This document shows, one piece after another, positions 1 to 8,948 of a stretch of DNA of 64,000 bases (its first letter is position 1; every line of letters starts with the position of its first letter). A program made the position numbers and the translations under genes. The notes under the pieces are model-generated. The model was not told where the DNA came from. It saw only the letters and a program-made list of their open reading frames with translations, and did no database searches. Source of the stretch: Streptomyces antnestii (GTDB taxonomy: Bacteria; Actinomycetota; Actinomycetes; Streptomycetales; Streptomycetaceae); the NCBI RefSeq assembly GCF_004005495.1, contig NZ_RZYA01000012.1:124001-188000 (forward strand), given 5' to 3'.

Positions 1-219
1 CGAGATGTCCTGGGCGCCGTACTTGATCTTGAGCTTGTCGCCGTCGACCAGGGTCTGTACGGAGCGCAGGTCGGTGAAGGGCGGCAGGACCGCGACCTCG
101 ACGGCGTCGTAGTCCTTGTCGGCCAGGGCGAACGCGAGCTTCTGGACGTGGGCGATGGCCTCGAGGTGGTTGAGGTTCATCTTCCAGTTGCCCGCCATCA
201 GCGGCGTGCGGGTGGTCAT
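1..219 (-). CDS. tpiA: Triosephosphate isomerase, N-terminal part (gene runs off the left edge)
   Basis: The first 73 codons are present; the rest lies left of the window. TpiA interconverts dihydroxyacetone phosphate and glyceraldehyde 3-phosphate in the cytoplasm. The N-terminus reads MTTRTPLMAGNWKMNLNHLE, carrying the diagnostic GNWKMN segment with the substrate-binding Asn and catalytic Lys. The ATG lies 5 bases after the pgk stop, so it is the third gene of a gap-pgk-tpiA run and is probably translationally coupled, with its ribosome site inside the pgk 3' end. Confidence 0.95.
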   Translation of the reverse strand, partial: MTTRTPLMAGNWKMNLNHLEAIAHVQKLAFALADKDYDAVEVAVLPPFTDLRSVQTLVDGDKLKIKYGAQDIS

Positions 220-224
220 TGAGG

Positions 225-1436
225 TCAGTCCTCCAGTGCGGCGAGGCCGGGGAGCGTCTTGCCCTCAAGGTATTCGAGGGAGGCGCCGCCGCCGGTCGAG
301 ATGTGGCCGAATGCATTCTCGTCGAAGCCGAGCGTGCGCACGGCCGCGGCGGAGTCTCCACCTCCGACGACGGTGAAGCCGTTCGAGTCGACGAGGGCCT
401 GGGCGACCGCCTTGGTGCCCTCGGCGTAGTCGGGGTGCTCGAAGACGCCCATGGGACCGTTCCAGAAGACGGTCTCGGCGTCGGCGAGCTTGGCCGCGTA
501 CAGCTCACCGGTCTTCGGGCCGATGTCCAGGCCCAGCTGCCCCTCGGGCATCTGGTCCGCGGCGACCGCGGTGTGCTCGGTGGGCGCCTTGGTCTTCAGG
601 TCCGGGAATCCGGGGGCGACCACGACGTCGACGGGAAGCACCAGCTCGACGCCCTGCTTCTCGGCGCGCGCCATGTACTCGGTGACGGCCGGGATCTGGT
701 CCTCCTGCAGCAGGGAGGTGCCGACCTCGTAGCCCTTGGCCTTGAGGAAGGTGAAGGCCATGCCGCCGCCGATGAGGATGCGGTCGGCCTTGCCGAGCAG
801 CTGGTCGATGACGGCGAGCTTGTCGGAGACCTTGGAGCCGCCGAGCGCGACGACGTAGGGCCGGCTGACGTCCTCGGTGAGCTTCTTGAGGACGCCGACC
901 TCGGTGGCGATGAGGTAGCCGGCGTAGTGCGGCAGCCGCTTCGGCAGGTCGTACACGGAGGCGTGCTTGCGGTGCACGGCGCCGAATCCGTCGCCCACGT
1001 AGACATCGGCGAGGGCGGCGAGCCGGTCGGCGAACTCGCCGCGCTCGGTGTCGTCCTTCGAGGTCTCGCCGGCGTTGAACCGCAGGTTCTCGATGACGGC
1101 GACCTGGCCGGGCTCCAGGCCGTCCACCGCTTCGTGGGCGGCGGGGCCGACAGTGTCCTGCGCGAACGCGACCGGGGCGCCGAGGAGTTCACCGAGGCGC
1201 TCGGCGGCGGGCAGCAGCGAGAACGCCGGGTCCGGGGCGCCCTTGGGGCGGCCCAGGTGGGACGCGACGATCACCTTGGCGCCCGCGCCGGCCAGGGCCT
1301 TGACGGTGGGCAGGACGGCGCGGATGCGGCCGTCGTCGGTGATCACGCCGTCGGCGAGGGGCACATTGAGGTCGGCGCGGACGAAGACCCGCCTGCCTTC
1401 GACCCCTTCGGTGAGAAGCTCGTCGATCGTCTTCAT
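225..1436 (-). CDS. pgk: Phosphoglycerate kinase
   Basis: A 403-residue cytoplasmic kinase that transfers the acyl phosphate of 1,3-bisphosphoglycerate to ADP. The family N-terminus is visible (KTIDELLTEGVEGRRVFVRA then DLNVPL), as are the GGSKVSDK segment, the hinge-side WNGPMGVFE motif and the C-terminal GGGDSAAAV nucleotide-binding loop. Length is normal for bacteria. It sits between gap and tpiA on the same strand. A 105-base gap with a hairpin separates it from gap, so a separate promoter or processing site there is possible. Confidence 0.97.
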   Translation of the reverse strand: MKTIDELLTEGVEGRRVFVRADLNVPLADGVITDDGRIRAVLPTVKALAGAGAKVIVASHLGRPKGAPDPAFSLLPAAERLGELLGAPVAFAQDTVGPAAHEAVDGLEPGQVAVIENLRFNAGETSKDDTERGEFADRLAALADVYVGDGFGAVHRKHASVYDLPKRLPHYAGYLIATEVGVLKKLTEDVSRPYVVALGGSKVSDKLAVIDQLLGKADRILIGGGMAFTFLKAKGYEVGTSLLQEDQIPAVTEYMARAEKQGVELVLPVDVVVAPGFPDLKTKAPTEHTAVAADQMPEGQLGLDIGPKTGELYAAKLADAETVFWNGPMGVFEHPDYAEGTKAVAQALVDSNGFTVVGGGDSAAAVRTLGFDENAFGHISTGGGASLEYLEGKTLPGLAALED

Positions 1437-1472
1437 TGCTGTACTCCTGGACTACTTGGGTGGGGACGCACA

Positions 1473-1514
1473 ACAGGGCCCGGACTGCGCGCAGTTGCGC
1501 GGTCCGGACCCTGT
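1473..1514 (-). other. Stem-loop in the gap-pgk intergenic space
   Basis: Arms at 1473-1485 and 1502-1514 pair over 13 positions with one mismatch, and the enclosed GC-rich bases can pair further. It lies between the gap stop and the pgk start on the transcribed strand. It has no U-tract, so it could be a weak terminator, an mRNA processing site, or a stabiliser that makes gap transcript exceed pgk-tpiA transcript. This role is inference. Confidence 0.5.
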
Positions 1515-1541
1515 GCTCACATCGAGTTGCCCGCTCTGGAT

Positions 1542-2552
<1,011 letters not shown>

Positions 2553-2788
2553 GAACCGATCTCCTCGTTGGGTACGCCGGTTTTAGACGCCGGCGAGTTG
2601 TATGGGATGTCCCCGACCGCCTCCGACCCTACCTCTCCGAAGGCCTGTGGGTGACATTGAGTGGCAGCTTGCGCGAGACGACGGCCCGTACCGTCCGGTA
2701 GACGTGCGGGCCGCCGGTTTACGCGCTCATCTGGGGCTTTTCGCGAAAAGTGAGCGGGGTTGTTTGTCCGCTTTTACGCTCCCCGGCT

Positions 2789-5752
2789 TCAGCCTCCCAG
2801 GGACGCCAGAGCCCTCCCCACGATCACGCTGCGTTGCGCTGGTGTGGTCACGTGTTCGAGTCCGAAGCCGAGCAGCACGGTGTTCTTGGTGCTGATCGCT
2901 CCGTACGTCCGGAACAGCTCGCCGGCGCGGGCCCAGTCCTTCGTGACGACGGGGCTGCCCGGGGGCGGGCCGGCGACCTTCCAGGCGCCGAAGGACGACT
3001 CGAACCCCTCGGTCTCCCTGGCAGTGCCGCCGACCGTCACGGACGCGTTGTCGGCGAGGACGCCGTGGCCGCCGCTGCCCGGGTCGGTGACGTAGCTGAG
3101 CGAGACCTCGACCGTCCTGCCCGCGTAGCCGCTCAGGTCGAAGGTCACCGGCTTCCACCCGTCCGAGGCTCCCGTGAAGCTGTGCCAGGAGCCGGAGGTG
3201 CCGGTGGCCTTGCAGCCCGTGGAACCGGGTGTCAGATAGCGCTTGAGGGAGGGATGCTCCTTGATCAGGAATCCGGCCTCGCACTCGGCGGGGACGGCGT
3301 CCGTGGTGGCGCCGCCCGCCTCGGGCAGCGTCGTCCAGTCGTCGGCGCCCGCCGTGTGCGCCTCCAGGACGGCGTGGTCGTAGCCCGGCTCCGTGTCCCA
3401 CAGGAGCTGGAACTTCAGGGCCGGCTTGTCGGCGGCGGAGACACCGGTGAGGTCGATGGTGCGGGTGAGGCGCTTCCAGCCGTCGTCCGTGTGCACGGCG
3501 GCCGCCATGGAGACGCCCTCGTAGGGGCTGTACGGATTGGGGGCGCCCTCGTACTGTCCGGCTCCCGCGCCCGTGAACTGCGGGTACTGGGCCGGGGGCA
3601 GCACGTCCGAGGTGGCCTGGTAGGTCGCGGGGACGTTCAGCGGGTTGCCGGGGGCGTCACCGAGGCCCGCGGCCGCGCCGGCGAGCACACCGGATCCGGT
3701 GAACTTCGTGGCGCCGGGCGTCGACGTACGGGAGTAGGCGCCCAGGTAGTACTGGCTGAAGTCGTTCGTCGTGGTGCCGCCGATGGCGACGGAGCCGCCG
3801 GCCTGTTCGCCGGCCTCGATCAGCTTGCCGCCCTCGTTGAGGTAGTCGCGCAGGGCGAGTTGGGTGGCGAGGCCCGGCCGTTCGGCGCCCGTGTAGTGGA
3901 CGACCGCCTTGAAGTGGGCGAGCACCCCGAGCGGGTCCGGTGCGCCCTGGGTGGCGACGTTCCAGACGAGGGGCGTGCGTCCGTTGGCCTTCAGGGCGTC
4001 CTCGTAGGCCTTGGTCTGCTGCCCGGCGGCGTCGTTCTCGGCGACGACGAGGGTGTCGGCCCTGGGGCGCTCGGCCACGGTGTACGTGAAGTGCTCGCTG
4101 GAGGTGCGCTTGCCGGACGTCGGGCGTCCGGTGAACCAGACCTCGACCTTGTCGCCCGGACCGGCGCCCTCGATCTTCGCGCGGTAGGCGTCGAAGTGGA
4201 GGTTGTCGGCGCCGCCGTAGGTCTGGCCGCCCTTCCAGGCGCGCAGGTCCTCTGCGTGTGTGCGGCCCCCGTCGATCCGGTAGCGGAGCTCCTTGTCCCG
4301 CACCGACTTGCGGGCGGTCACGGAGACCTCCTGCGCCGCGCCGCGCGCGTACGAGGTGCTGAACGCGGCCGGGGTGAAGTCAGGGGCCGCGATACCGACG
4401 GACGACGACGGCCGGTCGGGGTGGGACGCCGTCTCGGCGACGGAGAGCGCGAACGGGATGTTCTTGACGAACTCGTCCTGGATCAGCTTCTCGTCGTCCG
4501 GGAAGGTGAAGACGGACTCGCAGTCCTCGGGGCGCCACCGGTCGTTCGGATCGATGGCCGACGCGGTCTGACACTCGCTCATCTCCGGCGTGAACATGCC
4601 GGTGCCGTTGACGTTCCCGGCGTGCCCGTCGGCCTCGCCGTTCGTCGTGTACAGCTCGGAGGAGACCTGCGGGTGGTAGCCGGGGATGGCGGAGTTGCCG
4701 GGGGTTCCGGCGAGCGCCTTGTAGAGCACGTCGTCCGGCGTCGGCGTGGCCACCTGCCAGCCCACGCCGTAGAGCAGCAGCTCGGCCGCCGAGTGGTAGT
4801 TGATGGCGTAGCGGAAGCCGATGCGCTTCTCGAAGGAGTCGAGGGCCCTGGTCTCGGGCTCGGAGGCGGGGCTCGCGCCGCGGTAGGTCTCACTGGCGGG
4901 GCTCGGGGACGAACCCTCGTCGTCGTAGCCCCACTTGTAGGGGAAGTTGCGGTTGAGGTCGACACCGTCGCCGGTCGTGATGGCACCGTCGCCGTTCACG
5001 TCGCGCAGGTTCTTGCGCCACTGGCGGTCGCCGTCCGGCTTGAACGTGAAGTCGTAGCCGTCGGGGTTGGCGGACAGGACGAACCACAGCTCGGTTGAGT
5101 CGACGATCTTCTTGACGCGCTTGTCCCTGGAGTAGTTGTCCAGGTAGTAGTGCATCAGGCGGCGGGTCATCTCGGGGGTGATCCACTCGCGGGCGTGCTG
5201 GTTGGACATGTAGAGCACCGACGGTTTGGCGCCGTCCCGGCTGGTGCGGGCGCCCTTGGTGAGCTTGACGGCGAGGATGTCCTGGCCCCGGACCGTCTTG
5301 CCGATGGAGACGACCTTGGTGAGGCCCGGGTGCTCCTGGCCGGTCCTGACGATCTCCTCCTGGAGATTGCCCTTGCCGCTGTACGGGCGGAACACGCCGT
5401 CGCCCGCGGACGCCACGCGCGCCCTCGTGCGGGCGGAGAGCGTGTGCTCGGTGAGGTCGACGCCCTTCTTCTCCAGCTGCTTCGCCTGTTTCCCGGTGAG
5501 GTAGACCTCGACCTCGGCCTTCCCCTTGCCCCGGGTCTGCTCGCCGAGTTCGTGCCCGTCCTGCCCGGCCTCGAGGAGCAGCGGGATCTGCTCCTTGGTG
5601 ACCTCGGCGCGGAACACCCTGACCGGATCGGCGTCCGTCCGGGGTGCGGCGCCGCCGCTCTGCGCCTGGGCCGCGGGCGCCAGGCCCGCCCCTCCCAGTC
5701 CGCCCAGTACGAGTGCCGTGGCCGCCAGGACCGATCTCGCTCTTCGTCTCAT
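2789..5752 (-). CDS. Secreted zinc carboxypeptidase (peptidase M14)
   Basis: A 987-residue exported metallopeptidase. I start it at the ATG at 5752, preceded by AAGGGGGG; an open frame extends 17 codons further but lacks a ribosome site. A signal peptide (RRRARS, hydrophobic stretch, cleavage near AQA at 28-30) is followed by a propeptide-like region to about 120. The M14 catalytic domain has the zinc motif HAREW (His186, Glu189), LNRNF, a NYHSAAELLLYG segment supplying the third ligand, and GMFTPEMSE with the catalytic Glu. The long C-terminal part (from about 450) looks like beta-sandwich accessory domains. It stands alone and probably digests extracellular peptides. Confidence 0.9.
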   Translation of the reverse strand: MRRRARSVLAATALVLGGLGGAGLAPAAQAQSGGAAPRTDADPVRVFRAEVTKEQIPLLLEAGQDGHELGEQTRGKGKAEVEVYLTGKQAKQLEKKGVDLTEHTLSARTRARVASAGDGVFRPYSGKGNLQEEIVRTGQEHPGLTKVVSIGKTVRGQDILAVKLTKGARTSRDGAKPSVLYMSNQHAREWITPEMTRRLMHYYLDNYSRDKRVKKIVDSTELWFVLSANPDGYDFTFKPDGDRQWRKNLRDVNGDGAITTGDGVDLNRNFPYKWGYDDEGSSPSPASETYRGASPASEPETRALDSFEKRIGFRYAINYHSAAELLLYGVGWQVATPTPDDVLYKALAGTPGNSAIPGYHPQVSSELYTTNGEADGHAGNVNGTGMFTPEMSECQTASAIDPNDRWRPEDCESVFTFPDDEKLIQDEFVKNIPFALSVAETASHPDRPSSSVGIAAPDFTPAAFSTSYARGAAQEVSVTARKSVRDKELRYRIDGGRTHAEDLRAWKGGQTYGGADNLHFDAYRAKIEGAGPGDKVEVWFTGRPTSGKRTSSEHFTYTVAERPRADTLVVAENDAAGQQTKAYEDALKANGRTPLVWNVATQGAPDPLGVLAHFKAVVHYTGAERPGLATQLALRDYLNEGGKLIEAGEQAGGSVAIGGTTTNDFSQYYLGAYSRTSTPGATKFTGSGVLAGAAAGLGDAPGNPLNVPATYQATSDVLPPAQYPQFTGAGAGQYEGAPNPYSPYEGVSMAAAVHTDDGWKRLTRTIDLTGVSAADKPALKFQLLWDTEPGYDHAVLEAHTAGADDWTTLPEAGGATTDAVPAECEAGFLIKEHPSLKRYLTPGSTGCKATGTSGSWHSFTGASDGWKPVTFDLSGYAGRTVEVSLSYVTDPGSGGHGVLADNASVTVGGTARETEGFESSFGAWKVAGPPPGSPVVTKDWARAGELFRTYGAISTKNTVLLGFGLEHVTTPAQRSVIVGRALASLGG

Positions 5753-5876
5753 GAGCCCCCCTTGCAGTTGTCTGCCGCAAAAGCGAACAGACGCCAGAGT
5801 CATGACAGTTCATGGTCAAGTCAAGAGCGCGTCAAACGCGCACAGAGAGGTCCCCACGGGGGCTTTACACAGCGGG

Positions 5877-5919
5877 AATGCCGGTGCCGGCGCCCCGGCG
5901 GGGCGCCGGCACCGGCATT
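5877..5919 (-). terminator. Terminator of the uvrC-rapZ-yvcK-whiA operon
   Basis: A perfect 20-base-pair stem (5877-5896 with 5900-5919) with a GGC loop lies 20 bases after the whiA stop. There is no U-run, as is common in streptomycetes. It separates the operon from the carboxypeptidase promoter. Confidence 0.75.
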
Positions 5920-5938
5920 ACGGAATGCAGCTCGTGGA

Positions 5939-6928
5939 TCAGCCGACGAGGTTGTCGGCCATCTCCTCGGTGATGTTCGACTCCGTGCCCGGGATGCCCA
6001 GGTCCTGCGCCCGCTTGTCGGCCATCGCCAGCAGACGGCGGATACGGCCCGCCACGGCGTCCTTCGTCAGCGGCGGGTCGGCGAGCGCGCCCAGCTCCTC
6101 CAGGGAGGCCTGCTTGTGCTCCATGCGCAGCCGCCCGGCGGCGGCCAGGTGCTCGGGCACCTCGTCGGCGAGGATCTCCAGGGCGCGCTGCACACGGGCT
6201 CCGGCGGCGACGGCGGCGCGCGCCGAGCGGCGCAGGTTCGCGTCGTCGAAGTTGGCCAGGCGGTTGGCGGTGGCGCGGACCTCGCGCCGCATCCGCCGCT
6301 CCTCCCAGGCGAGCACCGACTCGTGCGCGCCCATACGGGTGAGCAGGGCGCCGATCGCGTCCCCGTCCCGTACGACGACACGGTCCACGCCGCGCACCTC
6401 ACGGGCCTTGCCCGCGATCTGGAGCCGGCGCGCGGCCCCGACCAGGGCGAGCGCGGCCTCCGGACCCGGGCAGGTCACCTCCAGGGAGGAGGAGCGGCCG
6501 GGCTCCGTGAGCGAACCGTGGGCCAGGAAAGCGCCGCGCCAGGCAGCCTCCGCGTCGCAGGTGGCCCCCGAGACCACCTGCGGCGGGAGCCCCCTGATCG
6601 GACGGCCGCGGCCGTCCACGAGTCCGGTCTGGCGGGCCAGCTGGTCACCGCCCGCCACGACCCGTACGACGAAGCGCGAGCCCCGGCGCAGCCCGCCGGG
6701 CGCCATCACGATCAGTTCCGAGCTGTGCCCGAAGATCTCGAGGATGTCCCGCTTCAGCCGTCGTGCCGCCATCGCGGTGTCTAGCTCCGCCTCGATCACG
6801 ATGCGGCCGCTCACCAGGTGCAGCCCGCCCGCGAACCGCAGGATGGCCGAGACCTCTGCCTTTCTGCAGCAGGTCCGGGTGACGGGAAGCCGGGAGATTT
6901 CGTCCTTCACCGCTGCCGTCATCGCCAT
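5939..6928 (-). CDS. whiA: Sporulation transcription regulator WhiA
   Basis: A 329-residue protein with the WhiA architecture: an N-terminal LAGLIDADG-homing-endonuclease-like domain (roughly 1-200) and a C-terminal helix-turn-helix domain (LADPPLTKDAVAGRIRRLL near 290). It matches streptomycete WhiA throughout. In Streptomyces, WhiA with WhiB switches aerial hyphae from growth to septation. Two starts are possible: ATG 6928 (MAMTAAVKDE) and ATG 6922, which would form the same ATGA overlap with yvcK seen at the other junctions of this operon. Last gene of the operon. Confidence 0.97.
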   Translation of the reverse strand: MAMTAAVKDEISRLPVTRTCCRKAEVSAILRFAGGLHLVSGRIVIEAELDTAMAARRLKRDILEIFGHSSELIVMAPGGLRRGSRFVVRVVAGGDQLARQTGLVDGRGRPIRGLPPQVVSGATCDAEAAWRGAFLAHGSLTEPGRSSSLEVTCPGPEAALALVGAARRLQIAGKAREVRGVDRVVVRDGDAIGALLTRMGAHESVLAWEERRMRREVRATANRLANFDDANLRRSARAAVAAGARVQRALEILADEVPEHLAAAGRLRMEHKQASLEELGALADPPLTKDAVAGRIRRLLAMADKRAQDLGIPGTESNITEEMADNLVG

Positions 6929-7956
6929 GGGCCGATCCTTCCATGCATCCGAAAAATACGGTCGTACGCGGCGGCCAACAGCTCCGGATCATGCCTCGGA
7001 GTCCCGTCGGGCCTGGCCACGGGCGCCAGCTCGACCGCGGCGCCGAAGCGCTCCTTGGCGGCGTCGGTAAGAGACTCGCGATCGGGCACGGCGGCCTCGT
7101 CGGCCAGCACCACGTCCAGGGCGAGTTTAGGGGCGTGTCGTCCCAAAACCTCCAAATGACGCTGCGGTGAGAACCCCTCGGTTTCTCCGGGCTGCGGCGC
7201 GAGGTTCAGCGAGAGGACCCTGCGGGCCTTCGTCTCGATGAGCGCGTCGAGCAGCTCGGGGACCAGCAGGTGCGGGATGACGGAGGAGAACCAGGAGCCG
7301 GGGCCGAGCACCACCCAGTCGGCGTCGAGCACGGCGGCGACGGCCTCGGGGACGGCCGGCGGGTCGTTCGGCACGAGGTGCACGGACTGCACCTCGCCGG
7401 GCGTGAGGGCCACCGTGGCCTGTCCACGCACGGTGTCGACGTCGTCGGGGCGCTGCGGGTCATGGCCCTTGACCAGGGCCTGGAGCTCCAGCGGAACCGC
7501 GGACATGGGCAGCACGCGCCCGTGCGCGCCGAGCAGCTTGCCGACCAGGTCGAGGGCCTGCACATGGTCGCCGAGCTGCTCCCACAGGGCGACGATCAGC
7601 AGATTGCCGACCGCGTGTTCGTGCAGGTCGCCCTGGGACTGGAAGCGGTGCTGGATGACGCGGGCCCAGGTCTGGCCCCAGTCGTCGTCCCCGCACAGCG
7701 CCGCGAGGGCCTTGCGCAGGTCGCCGGGCGGCAGGACGCCCAGCTCGTCGCGCAGACGGCCGCTGGAGCCGCCGTCGTCCGCGACGGTGACCACGGCGGT
7801 GAGGTCGCCGGTGATGCGGCGCAGGGCCGCGAGGGACGCGGACAGGCCCATGCCGCCGCCGAGGGCGACGACCTTGGGCGTCGCGCCCTTGCGCCGGCTC
7901 GGGGAGGTGCTTCTGCTGCGCAGCCGACTGGTGAGCCGCAGCGTACGTCCGGTCAT
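6919..7956 (-). CDS. yvcK: YvcK/CofD-like gluconeogenesis factor
   Basis: A 345-residue cytoplasmic protein of the YvcK family. The glycine-rich nucleotide-sugar site VVALGGGMGLSASLAALRR is followed by TAVVTVADDGGSSGRLRDE, both family signatures. In other bacteria YvcK binds UDP-sugars and affects cell-wall precursor flow and growth on gluconeogenic carbon; that is family knowledge, not shown here. The start at 7956 overlaps the rapZ stop as ATGA, and the stop overlaps the whiA start, so translation is coupled on both sides. Confidence 0.95.
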   Translation of the reverse strand: MTGRTLRLTSRLRSRSTSPSRRKGATPKVVALGGGMGLSASLAALRRITGDLTAVVTVADDGGSSGRLRDELGVLPPGDLRKALAALCGDDDWGQTWARVIQHRFQSQGDLHEHAVGNLLIVALWEQLGDHVQALDLVGKLLGAHGRVLPMSAVPLELQALVKGHDPQRPDDVDTVRGQATVALTPGEVQSVHLVPNDPPAVPEAVAAVLDADWVVLGPGSWFSSVIPHLLVPELLDALIETKARRVLSLNLAPQPGETEGFSPQRHLEVLGRHAPKLALDVVLADEAAVPDRESLTDAAKERFGAAVELAPVARPDGTPRHDPELLAAAYDRIFRMHGRIGPWR

Positions 7957-8948
7957 TCGCGGCCCATGTCCCGGTGGACGACCACGGTCTCCACGCCCTC
8001 CGCCGCGATGCGCGCGGCGAGCTTCTCCGACATGGCGACGGAGCGGTGCTTGCCGCCCGTGCAGCCGACCGCGATGGTCACGTACCGCTTGCCCTCGCGG
8101 CGGTAGCCGGCCGCGATGAGCTGGAGCAGCTCCGTGTACCGGTCGAGGAACTCCTTGGCGCCGGGCTGGCCGAAGACGTAGTTCGCCACCTCCTCGTTCA
8201 CGCCGGTGAAGGGGCGCAGCTCGGGGACCCAGTGCGGGTTCGGCAGGAAGCGCATGTCGACGACGAGGTCGGCGTCGACGGGCAGGCCGTACTTGAAGCC
8301 GAACGACATGACGGTGGCCCGCAGCTCGGGCTCCTCCTCGCCGGCGAACTGGGCGTCCATCTTGGCGCGCAGTTCGTGCACGTTCAGGCTGGAGGTGTCG
8401 ATGACCAGGTCGGCGTCGCCGCGCAGCTCGCGCAGGAGCTCGCGCTCGGCCGCGATGCCGTCGACAATGCGGCCGTCGCCCTGGAGGGGGTGCGGACGGC
8501 GCACGGACTCGAAGCGGCGCACCAGAGCCTCGTCGGAGGACTCCAGGAAGACGATCCGCCGGGTGACCTGGCGGGACTCCAGGTCGGCGAGGGACTGGTG
8601 GAGGTCGTCGAAGAACCGGCGGCCGCGGACGTCCACGACGACGGCGATCCGGGCGACGTTCCCCTGGGAGCGGGCGCCCAGCTCCACCATGGTGGGGATC
8701 AGCGCGGGCGGCAGGTTGTCGACGACGAACCAGCCGAGGTCCTCCAGACACTTGGCCGCCGTGGAACGTCCGGCGCCGGACATTCCGGAGATGATCACCA
8801 GCTCGGGGATGGCCGCTTCGGGCACCCCGGGGGCCTCGACGGCCGTACCCGTACTCACCTGTTCTCCGTCGGTGTCCGCCGCCCGGTCCGCCCGGTCGTC
8901 GGGGGCCGGCTGTGGTGCTTCCTGCGCGCCCTGCTCGTTCTCGTTCAT
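7953..8948 (-). CDS. rapZ: RapZ-family P-loop nucleotide-binding protein
   Basis: A 331-residue protein of the RapZ/YvcJ family. About 48 low-complexity N-terminal residues precede the Walker A motif GMSGAGRST (residues 55-63); KCLEDLGWFVVDNLPPALIP and the C-terminal AVGCTGGKHRSVAMSEKLA are family signatures. Enterobacterial RapZ is an RNA-binding adaptor controlling glucosamine-6-phosphate synthase; the role in actinobacteria is unsettled. The start overlaps the uvrC stop (ATGA at 8945-8948) and the stop overlaps the yvcK start. Confidence 0.95.
   Translation of the reverse strand: MNENEQGAQEAPQPAPDDRADRAADTDGEQVSTGTAVEAPGVPEAAIPELVIISGMSGAGRSTAAKCLEDLGWFVVDNLPPALIPTMVELGARSQGNVARIAVVVDVRGRRFFDDLHQSLADLESRQVTRRIVFLESSDEALVRRFESVRRPHPLQGDGRIVDGIAAERELLRELRGDADLVIDTSSLNVHELRAKMDAQFAGEEEPELRATVMSFGFKYGLPVDADLVVDMRFLPNPHWVPELRPFTGVNEEVANYVFGQPGAKEFLDRYTELLQLIAAGYRREGKRYVTIAVGCTGGKHRSVAMSEKLAARIAAEGVETVVVHRDMGRE

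Noticed and set aside
2553..2788. A defined promoter for gap.
   Set aside because: A TAGGGT -10 candidate exists on the minus strand near 2626-2631 but no acceptable -35 at the right distance.
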